Assembly (NCBI RefSeq): GCF_014196925.1
Contig: NZ_JACIEN010000001.1
Coordinates: forward strand, 1,364,001-1,428,000
DNA length: 64,000 nucleotides
Direction of reading: 5' to 3'
Origin: Chelatococcus caeni
GTDB taxonomy: Bacteria > Pseudomonadota > Alphaproteobacteria > Rhizobiales > Beijerinckiaceae
Shown: positions 1-7,742 of the stretch, piece after piece
Numbering within the stretch: position 1 is the first letter of the stretch
How the letters are laid out: every line of letters starts with the position of its first letter
The notes under the pieces: model-generated
The model's database searches: none
What the model was told of the DNA's origin: nothing
What the model saw: the letters and a program-made list of their open reading frames with translations, nothing else
Made by a program: the position numbers and the translations under genes

Positions 1-118
1 CCGGCCGATGCTCCGGCCGAAACCCGATACGGACAACAAAACCGACATCGCTCCCCCATATGGAGGGGGAATGTGCGATGCCGGCGCCGCAAAATCAACG
101 GATGCGGCGAAGCTGCCC

Positions 119-1303
119 TCAGTTGGCCGCCGTTCCCTTGCGGAACGACACGAAGCGCTGCTCCTTGACGAGCGCGAACGGGGTCTCCGCCGCGAAGCGG
201 GCGTTGGCGTTCTGCGGCGCCGCGTAGAAGAGGCTGGCGACGACGGGCTTGCCGGCGGGCGGCACGGCCACCGCCACCGGCACGCCGGCGTTCGGAATGG
301 TGTTGAGGTCGAGCAGGTCGTCGATGGTGGCGACCTCCGCCCGCTGGAGGTGAACCGCCGGCGCGGGCGCCGCGGGAGTGGGAGCCGCGGAGGCCATCGC
401 AACGCCCTGCTGCCCGAAATCGGGACGCGGCACCGGCATCGGGATGGCGCTCGCCGCGGCGGTCGCGACCGGCGCCTGCGCGGCGGCGGGAGACGCATAA
501 GCCATGCTGGGCGCGGCGGCTGCGGGCGCCGGCTGGACCGGCTCGGCCGAGGCCACCATGACTGGTGCTGCGACAGGCGCCACCGGCGCACCGCCGCCGG
601 CCGGGCGGCCATCGATCTGCAGCGTGGCGAGCAGCTTGCGGTCGTCGCTGCCGCGCAACGAGGCCCGGCCCACGTATTCGACCTTCACCTGGGCCGTGCC
701 CGCGCGGCGGAAATCGAGCGCATCGGCGACGCTGCGCGAGACGTCGATGATGCGGCCACCGTGGAACGGGCCACGGTCATTGACGCGCACGACCATCGAC
801 CGGCTGTTCGCGAGATTCGTGACACGCACGTAGCTCGGCAGCGGCAGCGTCGGATGGGCGGCTGCGATCGAATGCTTGTCGAACACTTCCCCGTTCGCCG
901 TCAGGCGGCCATGGAAGTCGGCGCCATACCATGAGGCCGTGCCCGTGGCGGTATATTTCTCGTTGAGGTTCGGAACGTAGGTCTTGCCGGCCACCCTGTA
1001 GGCTTTGCCGGTGTGGTCACGGCCACCGCCCTTGGGGATCGGCTTGCCGTCGGCGACGACTCGCGGGCTCGGCGCGACGCCATACTTGGGATCGACCTTG
1101 GCGGTGCCGACCTTCTGCGTGGCGCTGCTGCAATTGGCGAGGCCGAGCGCCAGGACCACGATGCCGGCGCCCTGCAGCGCGAGGCGAAGGGGCGATCGGC
1201 CTTCGTCGGGGCCTTCGGAACCGGAAAATGCCGATGCGATGGACGGGGAAACGTTCGCTTTGGGGGCGCCAAGCTCAGTTGTCGCTCGATCCATCTGCTG
1301 CAT
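119..1303 (-). CDS. rlpA: RlpA-like septal lytic transglycosylase lipoprotein
   Basis: This 394-residue protein matches RlpA, an outer-membrane lipoprotein that cleaves denuded glycan strands at the division septum. A hydrophobic stretch ends in a lipobox-like LANC near residue 58, preceded by an unusually long N-terminal extension. The double-psi beta-barrel domain lies at about residues 115-210, with GTASWYG, GEVFD, HPTLPLPS and VNDRGPF; these hold the Glu, His and Asp expected for transglycosylase activity. The C-terminal 180 residues are Ala/Pro-rich and I see no SPOR domain, so septal targeting may differ from the enterobacterial protein. A second ATG at 1294 is a possible start. Confidence 0.9.
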   Translation of the reverse strand: MQQMDRATTELGAPKANVSPSIASAFSGSEGPDEGRSPLRLALQGAGIVVLALGLANCSSATQKVGTAKVDPKYGVAPSPRVVADGKPIPKGGGRDHTGKAYRVAGKTYVPNLNEKYTATGTASWYGADFHGRLTANGEVFDKHSIAAAHPTLPLPSYVRVTNLANSRSMVVRVNDRGPFHGGRIIDVSRSVADALDFRRAGTAQVKVEYVGRASLRGSDDRKLLATLQIDGRPAGGGAPVAPVAAPVMVASAEPVQPAPAAAAPSMAYASPAAAQAPVATAAASAIPMPVPRPDFGQQGVAMASAAPTPAAPAPAVHLQRAEVATIDDLLDLNTIPNAGVPVAVAVPPAGKPVVASLFYAAPQNANARFAAETPFALVKEQRFVSFRKGTAAN

Positions 1304-1665
1304 CGGCTCGTTCCGTTCTTGCCTGTCGATGGCCGCAAGCTACCGTCGGAAGGGCGCGACCGATGCGCCGGACCTTGGACTTGAACTCACCACCGAAGTG
1401 TCGCTGTAACCCGATGAATGGAGCGTTAAGGCCTCACATCCGACAAAGCAAGCCTGCAATGCGAAAGTGCAGCCCACGTTCCGAAGGCGAAACGAGCCTT
1501 CAGATTGCGACGGAATTGCGGCACATCTGCCCCATTGTCGTCGCGCGGTGCGTTCCACGGTGTCGCGGCTGTCGCGCCTCTGCGCAATAAACCTGTCACG
1601 TGATGCCGGCCAAATCGGCTATAGCCTCGTCATCGATCCGAGGTATCGGCGGACCAGGAGCCCCT
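1304..1665. other. Intergenic region between divergent rlpA and PPOX gene
   Basis: No convincing gene is present. The stretch must hold the divergent promoters of rlpA and the flavoprotein gene. The only structure I noted is a short inverted repeat (GAAGGC at 1483-1488 with GCCTTC at 1496-1501). I could not assign promoter hexamers with confidence. Confidence 0.5.
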
Positions 1666-2277
1666 ATGAAGACCATCGCGACCATCGCCGAACTCGAGGC
1701 GATCTATGGACAGCCCGGCGAGACCTCGACCGTCAAGGTGACGGATCACGTCACGCCCCATTATGCCGCCTTCATCGAGGCTTCGCCCTTCGTCGCCCTT
1801 GCGACGAGTGGGCCGGAGGGGCTCGACTGCTCGCCCCGCGGCGACGGCCGCGGCTTCGTGCGCATCCACGATCCGCGCACGCTGATGCTGCCCGACAGGC
1901 ACGGCAACAACCGCATCGATTCCCTGCGCAACATCGTGCGCGACCCGCGCGTCGCCCTGCTCTTCCTCATCCCCGGCTCCGGCAGCACGCTGCGCGTCAA
2001 CGGCCAGGCCCGGCTGACGGCGGACGAGACGCTGCGCGCCTCCTTCGCCGTCGAAGGAAAGCAGCCGCGGACGGTGATCGTCATCGAGGTGCGCGAGGTC
2101 TATTTCCAGTGCGCCCGCGCCATCATCCGCGCCGGCCTGTGGGACCCGTCCAGGCACGTGGCGCCGGACGCGCTGCCGACGCCGGGTGCGATCCTCGCCG
2201 CCCTGTCGCAGGACCGCGTCGGCGGTGATGAATACGACAAGGCCTGGCCGGAGCGGGCCAGGCAATCGATGTGGTGA
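1666..2277 (+). CDS. Pyridoxamine 5'-phosphate oxidase-family (PPOX) FMN-binding protein
   Basis: The 203-residue product has the split-barrel flavin-binding fold of the PPOX superfamily. Matching stretches include SPFVALATSG, CSPRGD, NNRIDSLRNI and DPRVALLFLIPG, which resemble the MSMEG_1061-type branch. These proteins bind FMN or F420 and reduce poorly defined substrates, so the reaction is unknown. The start at 1666 is chosen because AGGAG (1656-1660) sits five bases upstream; an earlier in-frame ATG at 1600 has no such site. The gene converges on rimO, with only six bases between the two stop codons. Confidence 0.85.
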   Translation: MKTIATIAELEAIYGQPGETSTVKVTDHVTPHYAAFIEASPFVALATSGPEGLDCSPRGDGRGFVRIHDPRTLMLPDRHGNNRIDSLRNIVRDPRVALLFLIPGSGSTLRVNGQARLTADETLRASFAVEGKQPRTVIVIEVREVYFQCARAIIRAGLWDPSRHVAPDALPTPGAILAALSQDRVGGDEYDKAWPERARQSMW

Positions 2278-2283
2278 GAAGCC

Positions 2284-3612
2284 TCAGACCGCGGTGCCGT
2301 GCAGGTCATAGGCGTCCGAGCGCTCGACCTTCACGGTGACGATGTCGCCGACGCGCAGCGGGCGGCGTGAGGCGACATAGACATTGCCGTCGATCTCCGG
2401 CGCATCCCACTTGGACCGCCCCTTGGCGACCGTCGGTCCCGCCTCGTCGATGATGACGGGAATGCGCCGGCCAACGCGGCTCTTCAGGCGCTGGGCGCTC
2501 ACCTTGGCCTGCGCCTGCATGAAGCGGTGCCAGCGCTCTTCCTTGACCTCGTCCGGCACCGGCGCGGCGATCTCGTTGGCGGGCGCGCCCGTCACCGGCT
2601 CGTAGCGGAAGCAGCCGACCCGGTCGAGCTTGGCCTCCTGCAGCCATTCGAGCAGGAAGTCGAAATCCTCGTCCGTCTCGCCCGGAAAGCCGACGATGAA
2701 GGTCGAGCGGATGGCAAGGTCCGGGCACTCCTCGCGCCAGCGGCGGATACGGTCGAGCGTCTTCTCCTGATGCGCCGGGCGGCGCATGTTCCGCAGCACC
2801 GACGGGGCGGCGTGCTGGAAGGGAATGTCGAGATAGGGCAGCACCTTGCCTTCCGCCATGAGGCCGATGACCTCGTCGACATGGGGATAGGGATAGACGT
2901 AGTGCAGCCGCACCCAGACGCCGAGCTCGCCGAGGGCCGCCGAAAGGTCGAGGAAACGCGCCCTCACCTCGCGGCCCCCATGGGTGCTCGGCGCATATTT
3001 GAGATCGAGCCCGTAGGCGCTCGTGTCCTGCGAGATGACGAGCAGTTCCTTCACGCCGGCCTTCACCAGGCGCTCGGCTTCCCGCAGCACATCCGCGGCC
3101 GGGCGGCTGACGAGATCGCCGCGCAGCTTCGGGATGATGCAGAAGGTGCAGCGGTTGTTGCAGCCTTCGGAGATCTTCAGATAGGCGTAGTGGCGCGGCG
3201 TGAACTTGATGCCCTGCTCTGGCACGAGATCGATGAACGGGTCGTGCGCCGGCGGCACGGCCTCGTGCACCGCGTCGACCACCGTCTCGTACTGCTGCGG
3301 CCCGGTGATGGCGAGAACGTCGGGGAACTGATCGCGGATCTGGCCCGGCTCGGCGCCCATGCAGCCCGTGACGATGACCTTGCCGTTCTGGGCCATGGCC
3401 TCGCCGATGGCGCCGAGCGATTCCGCCTTGGCGGAATCGAGGAAGCCGCAGGTGTTGACGATGACGACGTCCGCACCCTCGTGCGTCTTCGTCAGTTCAT
3501 AGCCCTCCGCCCTGAGGCGCGTGACGATGCGCTCGGAATCGACGAGCGCCTTCGGGCAGCCGAGGGAAACGAAACTGATCTTGGGAGCGTGCTCGCCCAT
3601 GCCTGTCGCCAC
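2284..3612 (-). CDS. rimO: Ribosomal protein S12 methylthiotransferase RimO
   Basis: This 442-residue radical-SAM enzyme adds a methylthio group to the conserved aspartate of ribosomal protein S12. The N-terminal MTTase domain carries the three cysteines that hold one 4Fe-4S cluster ([24 protein letters not shown]). The radical-SAM motif CNNRCTFC is near residue 155, and a TRAM domain occupies roughly the last 65 residues. [12 protein letters not shown] separates RimO from the tRNA enzyme MiaB. Length is normal for the family. The enzyme needs two Fe-S clusters, which the suf operon at 22-30 kb would supply. Confidence 0.96.
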   Translation of the reverse strand: MATGMGEHAPKISFVSLGCPKALVDSERIVTRLRAEGYELTKTHEGADVVIVNTCGFLDSAKAESLGAIGEAMAQNGKVIVTGCMGAEPGQIRDQFPDVLAITGPQQYETVVDAVHEAVPPAHDPFIDLVPEQGIKFTPRHYAYLKISEGCNNRCTFCIIPKLRGDLVSRPAADVLREAERLVKAGVKELLVISQDTSAYGLDLKYAPSTHGGREVRARFLDLSAALGELGVWVRLHYVYPYPHVDEVIGLMAEGKVLPYLDIPFQHAAPSVLRNMRRPAHQEKTLDRIRRWREECPDLAIRSTFIVGFPGETDEDFDFLLEWLQEAKLDRVGCFRYEPVTGAPANEIAAPVPDEVKEERWHRFMQAQAKVSAQRLKSRVGRRIPVIIDEAGPTVAKGRSKWDAPEIDGNVYVASRRPLRVGDIVTVKVERSDAYDLHGTAV

Positions 3613-4052
3613 CGCTTGAGCGCCGGCATCGCGACGAGAGCCGCGGACGACGCATCATGTCCTTGATGATGATCGTATTCTCGGATCGCGGGCCGGGCCT
3701 TCGCCACCCTGGAACGGCTCCAGCCAAAATCCGGCGCCTCGATTGGCACGGAAAGGGCGCCGACGCAACGGTCTTGATGCCGCAAGGTTTCACAAGAGAA
3801 GCCCGGCAGTGCCTGACTGCCGGGCTCAAGGCTTCGGGAGGAGCCTGCCAAGACCGCGTGGAAGAAGACCACATCAACCCGTTGCCGAAGCAGCCAGTCA
3901 GACGAAGGCTTCATCGCGTGAAATATTCATAACAGATTCGCACGGCACATACCTCCCGAAAATGCCGCATCGGAAAAGACAGCATTTCCACAACGCCCGC
4001 GTGCACTGCACGGCGCGACAGGATCGATTCAATTTTATTCTTATGCGATCTG
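3613..4052. other. Intergenic region with hairpin and separated inverted repeat
   Basis: This 440-base stretch lies upstream of rimO and downstream of the SDR gene and has no credible gene. It holds the hairpin described at 3800-3826 and one arm of a 12-13 base inverted repeat (3930-3942) whose partner (4043-4055) includes the SDR stop codon. The part from 3910 to 4050 is more AT-rich than its surroundings. Confidence 0.55.
3800..3826. terminator. Perfect 10-bp stem-loop in intergenic region
   Basis: AGCCCGGCAG (3800-3809) pairs perfectly with CTGCCGGGCT (3817-3826) across a seven-base loop. Neither side has a strong T-run. It could be a factor-assisted terminator or a structured element upstream of rimO; I cannot tell which strand it serves. 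Confidence 0.5.
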
Positions 4053-4880
4053 TTACGACGCCCAGTTGTGCTGGAAATCAGCATAAAGCGTCAGGCCACC
4101 GCAGGCGAAGATCGTCTGGCCGGTGATGTACCGGGCCTCCTCCGAGGCGAGGAAGGCGAAGACCGGCGCCATGTCGTCGGCGTCGGCGGCGAAACCCATA
4201 GGGATGTGGCTTTCCACCTTGGCCCGCGCCGCCGGGTCCTCGACCCAGCCCCTGTTCAGCTCCGTCGTCGTGGCTCCCGGCCCGACGGCATTGACGCGGA
4301 TGCCGTTGGCGGCGAACTCCAGCGCCAGCGTCCGCGTCAGATTGGCGAGCCCGCCCTTGCTGATGGAATAGGCGAGATAGCCGGGCTTGGGGATGATCTC
4401 GTGCACGCTCGTCGTGTTGATGATCGCGCCGGGAGCCTTGCGCGCGAGGAGATGGCGCGCGACGGCGCGGGCGCAATTGGCCGCGCCGACGAGGTTGACC
4501 GCGAGGATGCGCGTCAGGACCGCGTCGTCGAAGGCGTCCCCCGGCGTCGGCGCCTGGATGCCGGCATTGTTGACGAGGATGTCGACATGCCCCCAGGCGG
4601 AGACCGCCTCCTCGACCATCGCGTCGACCGCGCGCGGCACGGATACGTCCGCCGCCAGCGCCAGATGCGGGCGCTCGCCGTGCCCGGCATCCGCCGCGGC
4701 CGTCTGCACCGCCGCCAGCGCCGCCGCCATCGTGTCGGCATCCGCCAGGTCGTTGACGGCGACCGTCGCCCCTTCGGCGGCGAAGCGGCGCGCGACGGCG
4801 AGGCCGATGCCCCGCGCGCCGCCGGTCACGATGGCCGTGCGCCCCTCGAGGCGCTGCGGATTGAGAGCGTGAAAGGTCAT
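4053..4880 (-). CDS. SDR-family NAD(P)-dependent oxidoreductase
   Basis: This 275-residue short-chain dehydrogenase has the cofactor motif TGGARGIG near residue 19, NNAG near 105, the catalytic serine in NTTS, and YSISK with the catalytic Tyr and Lys. NDLAD after the second strand has an Asp, which could favour NAD over NADP. It lies 19 bases downstream of an SMP-30/gluconolactonase gene on the same strand. That pairing fits a sugar or sugar-acid oxidation route, with the dehydrogenase making a lactone and the neighbour opening it; the substrate is not shown by sequence. Confidence 0.85.
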   Translation of the reverse strand: MTFHALNPQRLEGRTAIVTGGARGIGLAVARRFAAEGATVAVNDLADADTMAAALAAVQTAAADAGHGERPHLALAADVSVPRAVDAMVEEAVSAWGHVDILVNNAGIQAPTPGDAFDDAVLTRILAVNLVGAANCARAVARHLLARKAPGAIINTTSVHEIIPKPGYLAYSISKGGLANLTRTLALEFAANGIRVNAVGPGATTTELNRGWVEDPAARAKVESHIPMGFAADADDMAPVFAFLASEEARYITGQTIFACGGLTLYADFQHNWAS

Positions 4881-4899
4881 GATGCGTCAGGTCCTGGCG

Positions 4900-5838
4900 T
4901 CAGAAGGCGTGCGGCTCGCCGGGCCGGGAGGCGCCCCTCGTGTTGAGGTAGACCGCATAGAGCGAGGTCGTTCCGCAGATGAAGAGGCGGTTGCGCTTGG
5001 GGCCGCCGAAACAGACGTTGGCCACCACCTCCGGCACGCGGATCTTGCCCAGGAGAACGCCGTCCGGATTGAAGCAGTGGACGCCGTCGCCGGCGCTCGT
5101 CCAGACATTGCCGTGGACGTCGATGCGCAGGCCGTCGAAAAGGCCGTGGCTGCAGGTGGCGAAGACCTCGCCGCCGCCGAGCCGCCCGTCCGCGCCGACC
5201 TTGAAGCGGCGGATGTGGCGCGGCCCGTCCTCGACATGGGTCGCGCCGGTGTCGACCACATAGAGCAGCTGCTCGTCCGGCGAGAAGGCGATGCCGTTGG
5301 GCTTGACGAAATCGGTCGCCACGGCTGCGATCGAGCCATCCGCCGGATCGAAGCGGTAGACGTGGGACGCGCCGATCTCGGACGGCGCCGCATCGCCCTC
5401 GTAGTCGGAATCGATGCCGTAGGTCGGGTCCGTGAACCAGATCGTGCCGTCCGATTTCACGACCACATCGTTCGGCGAGTTGAGCCGCTTGCCCTCGAAG
5501 CGATCGACGAGGATCCGCACGGAACCGTCCGGCTCGGTGCGCGAGATGCAGCGCCCCTGATGCTCGCAGGAGACGAGGCGCCCTTCCCTGTCGACCGTGT
5601 GGCCGTTGGTGTTCCGGGCCGGCTGGCGGAAGACCGAGACGGACCCGTCCGTCTCGTCCCAGCGCATGATGCGGTTGTTGGGAATATCCGACCAGATGAG
5701 ATAGCGCCCCGCCGGGAAATAGGCCGGCCCCTCGGCCCAGCGGCATCCGGTATAGAGCTTTTCGAGATGGACATTGCCGAAGACGAGGCGCGAGAAGCGC
5801 GGGTCGATCACCTCGAAATCATCGCTCAGCATGGGCAT
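4900..5838 (-). CDS. SMP-30/gluconolactonase/LRE family lactonase
   Basis: The 312-residue protein is a six-bladed beta-propeller hydrolase of the SMP-30/gluconolactonase family, which opens sugar lactones with one divalent metal ion. Metal and substrate residues lie in WAEGPAYF, NTNGHTVD, NSPNDVVV and FDGLRIDVHGNVW. There is no signal peptide, so it should be cytoplasmic. It is the first gene of a two-gene operon with the SDR dehydrogenase. Because the zwf-edd operon in this window has no 6-phosphogluconolactonase gene, a supporting role for this lactonase is possible, but the family normally prefers unphosphorylated lactones. Confidence 0.88.
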   Translation of the reverse strand: MPMLSDDFEVIDPRFSRLVFGNVHLEKLYTGCRWAEGPAYFPAGRYLIWSDIPNNRIMRWDETDGSVSVFRQPARNTNGHTVDREGRLVSCEHQGRCISRTEPDGSVRILVDRFEGKRLNSPNDVVVKSDGTIWFTDPTYGIDSDYEGDAAPSEIGASHVYRFDPADGSIAAVATDFVKPNGIAFSPDEQLLYVVDTGATHVEDGPRHIRRFKVGADGRLGGGEVFATCSHGLFDGLRIDVHGNVWTSAGDGVHCFNPDGVLLGKIRVPEVVANVCFGGPKRNRLFICGTTSLYAVYLNTRGASRPGEPHAF

Positions 5839-6024
5839 TCTCTCCCGGATCGCCGTTGTTCTTGAGAAGGCGCGCCCGGGCCGCCATCGCTTCAGACGAT
5901 CGCCGCGCGGGACGCAAGAGGCTTGAACGAGGCGAGATTGGGAGACTTGCCGGCGGAAAGCAAGGCCGGCCCCGAGCCGCTCCGCCCGGTTCCTGCACCG
6001 GGCCGGAGCGGTCGGAGTGCGCGG

Positions 6025-6378
6025 CTAGACGTCGAGGATCCTTTCAAAGCCGCCGAATATCATGCGTTTGCCGTCGAATGGCATCTCCTCGCCCATGGCA
6101 TGCATGCGTGGGTCTGCCATCATCTTCTCGTTGGCGGCGTCGCGCGCCGCCCGCGTGGGATATTCCACCCAGCTGAAGACGACGACCTCGCCGTCCTTGG
6201 CCTGCACGGCCCTGCGGAAATCGGTGACCTTGCCCTCCGGCACGTCGTCGCCCCAGCACTCGACGACACGGGTGGCGCCGAATTCCTTGAACAGCACCGC
6301 CGCCTCCGCGGCATGTTTGCGAAACAGCTCCTTGTTCTCGGCCGGCACGGCCACGACGAACCCTTCGACATATGGCAT
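6025..6378 (-). CDS. DUF1428 family protein
   Basis: The 117-residue product matches the DUF1428 (YbaA-like) family of small alpha/beta dimeric-barrel proteins with no established reaction. It begins MPYVEGFVVAVP and includes VVECWGDDVPEGKVTDF and FSWVEYP, stretches I associate with the family. The start is supported by GGAGGAG shortly before the ATG. A clear promoter with an overlapping operator-like palindrome lies about 55 bases upstream (6438-6467), so the gene is probably controlled by a dedicated repressor. Confidence 0.88.
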   Translation of the reverse strand: MPYVEGFVVAVPAENKELFRKHAAEAAVLFKEFGATRVVECWGDDVPEGKVTDFRRAVQAKDGEVVVFSWVEYPTRAARDAANEKMMADPRMHAMGEEMPFDGKRMIFGGFERILDV

Positions 6379-6437
6379 TGCGTTACTCCTCCTTGGATGG
6401 CGCTGCAGACCCGCCGGTCCGCAGCACCGATTAATAA

Positions 6438-6467
6438 GTTGATATCAACATAATATGACACTGTCAA
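6438..6467 (-). promoter_or_regulatory. Sigma70-type promoter with overlapping operator palindrome for the DUF1428 gene
   Basis: Read on the minus strand, TTGACA (plus 6462-6467) and TATCAA (plus 6439-6444) are separated by exactly 17 bases. The perfect 12-base palindrome GTTGATATCAAC (6438-6449) covers the -10 box, and a second palindrome TGACACTGTCA (6456-6466) covers the -35 box. Predicted transcription starts near 6432 and leaves a leader of about 55 bases. The layout fits repression by a winged-helix protein of the MarR or HxlR type; the HxlR gene next door is a candidate. Confidence 0.6.
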
Positions 6468-6515
6468 AACCCGGCCATAAGCCGCGCCCTGCCCCGGCCT
6501 GCGACGTATCGTGCG

Positions 6516-6881
6516 TTACCGTACCTGCGGCGCGCCGACGCTCTCCGTCTCGCGCGTGCCGTCCGCTTCGGCGCCCGCGGCTTCCTCCCACCAGTCGCCG
6601 AGGGCATCGATCAGCGGCACGATCCTCTCCCCCGCAGGCGTGAGATCATATTCGACGCGCAGGGGATAGCCGCCGAACTCCGTGCGCTGGACGATGCCGG
6701 CCGCCTCCAGCTTGCGCAGTTCGAACGCCAGCATCTTGTGCGAGATGGTGGGATTGTCCCGGCGCAGGTCGCTGAAGCGCTTCGTGCCGTCCTTCAGATA
6801 GTAGATCAGGAGGGTCGGCCAGCGCCCGCTGAGCACCTGCATCACCTCCTCGATGGGGCAACGGGAGACAAGATCCTTCAT
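6516..6881 (-). CDS. HxlR-family transcriptional regulator
   Basis: This winged-helix DNA-binding protein (121 residues from the chosen start) has the HxlR signature CPIEEVMQVLSGRWPTLLIYYL, given here in two parts: CPIEEVMQVL then SGRWPTLLIYYL. RFSDLRRDNPTISHKML is the recognition region and VEYDLTPAGE is the wing. HxlR proteins often sense aldehydes, quinones or disulfide stress; the conserved N-terminal cysteine is present. The start at 6881 puts the protein at family length and has GAGG upstream; a GTG at 6926 would add 15 residues but has no ribosome site. It is divergent from a glutathione S-transferase gene, its likely target. Confidence 0.9.
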   Translation of the reverse strand: MKDLVSRCPIEEVMQVLSGRWPTLLIYYLKDGTKRFSDLRRDNPTISHKMLAFELRKLEAAGIVQRTEFGGYPLRVEYDLTPAGERIVPLIDALGDWWEEAAGAEADGTRETESVGAPQVR

Positions 6882-6908
6882 CGACGCCTCGTGGTTGCAA
6901 AAAAGTGC

Positions 6909-6944
6909 GTAATTTACTCGGCTCACCGGACGAGTAGGGTCCGG
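6909..6944. promoter_or_regulatory. Dyad elements between divergent HxlR and GST genes
   Basis: The short space between the HxlR and GST genes has a near-perfect dyad GTAATTTAC (6909-6917) and a separate inverted repeat CCGGAC (6926-6931) with GTCCGG (6939-6944). TACT and AGTA half-sites also flank the centre. HxlR regulators commonly autoregulate and control a divergent enzyme gene from such a position. The actual operator is inference. Confidence 0.35.
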
Positions 6945-6988
6945 GCTCGCTGCGCAGCGTGATCACCAGAAATCACGGGAGATCGATT

Positions 6989-7693
6989 TTGGAGCCGATC
7001 CTACTTTACGGCTTCCCCTCGGGAAGCTCCATGGGCCTTGTCGCGGCCCTCGAATGGCTGGGCAGGCCCTACCGGCTGTGCCGGGTCGACATGCTCGGCG
7101 AAATGCGCGAGCCGTCCTACGCCCGGGTCAATCCGCGCCACGAAACCCCGGTCTTCATCACGGACAAGGGTGAGCTGCTGACGGAGACGATGGCGATCGC
7201 CGCCTGGCTCGAGGCGCGGGATAGCGAGCGGCGCATCAGCTTCGCCCCCCTTTCGCGGGAGGCGGACCGGATGCACCAGCTGATGGCCTTCGTCAACACA
7301 GGCTTCACCGGCGCCTTCTTCCCGCTCTGGTCGGCCCTGGAGATGAAGGATCCCGATCCCGCCATGCAATCGGCCCTGCGGAGCTGGGGGCGCGCATACG
7401 TGATCGAGCGGCATGACAAGCTCGAGGCCATGATCGGTGACGGCCCGTTCCTCGTTGGCGAGCGGCCGACCCTCGCCGACGCCGTCTTCGCCGGCGTGGC
7501 CCGCTGGCTCGACTACCACGCCGTTGCCGACCGCAAGCGCTGGCCGAAGCTGTCGGCCCTGCGCGAGCGGCTGGAAAGCGACCCCGCCGTCATCCATGCG
7601 ACGATGCTGGAGAACGGGGAAGCGTCGGCCGGAAAGGGAGCCCTCGTCGGCCACCTGCCGCTTGCCGAGGTGATCGACAGATACGGCAAATGA
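6989..7693 (+). CDS. Glutathione S-transferase family protein
   Basis: The product (234 residues from this start) has an N-terminal thioredoxin-like domain (ILLYGFPSGSS, then NPRHETPVFITD with the cis-Pro, and LTETMAIAAWLE with the glutathione-gamma-glutamyl site) and an all-helical C-terminal domain (GDGPFLVGERPTLADAVFAG). It probably conjugates glutathione to an electrophile. I chose the TTG at 6989 because GGGAG lies seven bases upstream; a GTG at 6959 would add ten residues without a ribosome site. Its divergent HxlR neighbour suggests induction by electrophile stress. Confidence 0.85.
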   Translation: MEPILLYGFPSGSSMGLVAALEWLGRPYRLCRVDMLGEMREPSYARVNPRHETPVFITDKGELLTETMAIAAWLEARDSERRISFAPLSREADRMHQLMAFVNTGFTGAFFPLWSALEMKDPDPAMQSALRSWGRAYVIERHDKLEAMIGDGPFLVGERPTLADAVFAGVARWLDYHAVADRKRWPKLSALRERLESDPAVIHATMLENGEASAGKGALVGHLPLAEVIDRYGK

Positions 7694-7703
7694 CCGCGTG
7701 AGC

Positions 7704-7739
7704 CACCCCGTGCTGCCCCGCGTCGGACAGCACGGGGTG
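7704..7739. terminator. Bidirectional 12-bp stem-loop between convergent genes
   Basis: CACCCCGTGCTG (7704-7715) pairs perfectly with CAGCACGGGGTG (7728-7739) around a 12-base loop. It sits between the GST stop and the stop of the convergent flavocytochrome gene, where a terminator serving both strands is expected. There is no T-run, so it is not a classic intrinsic terminator. Confidence 0.6.
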
Positions 7740-7742
7740 CCG

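Noticed and set aside
1-118. Terminator of rlpA at 52-70 (TCCCCC/GGGGGA stem)
   Set aside because: The stem is only six base pairs, with no T-run on the correct side, so I did not list it as a feature.
8-934. Long plus-strand ORF over rlpA
   Set aside because: It is a frame shadow of rlpA with Arg/Gly-rich nonsense composition and no ribosome site.
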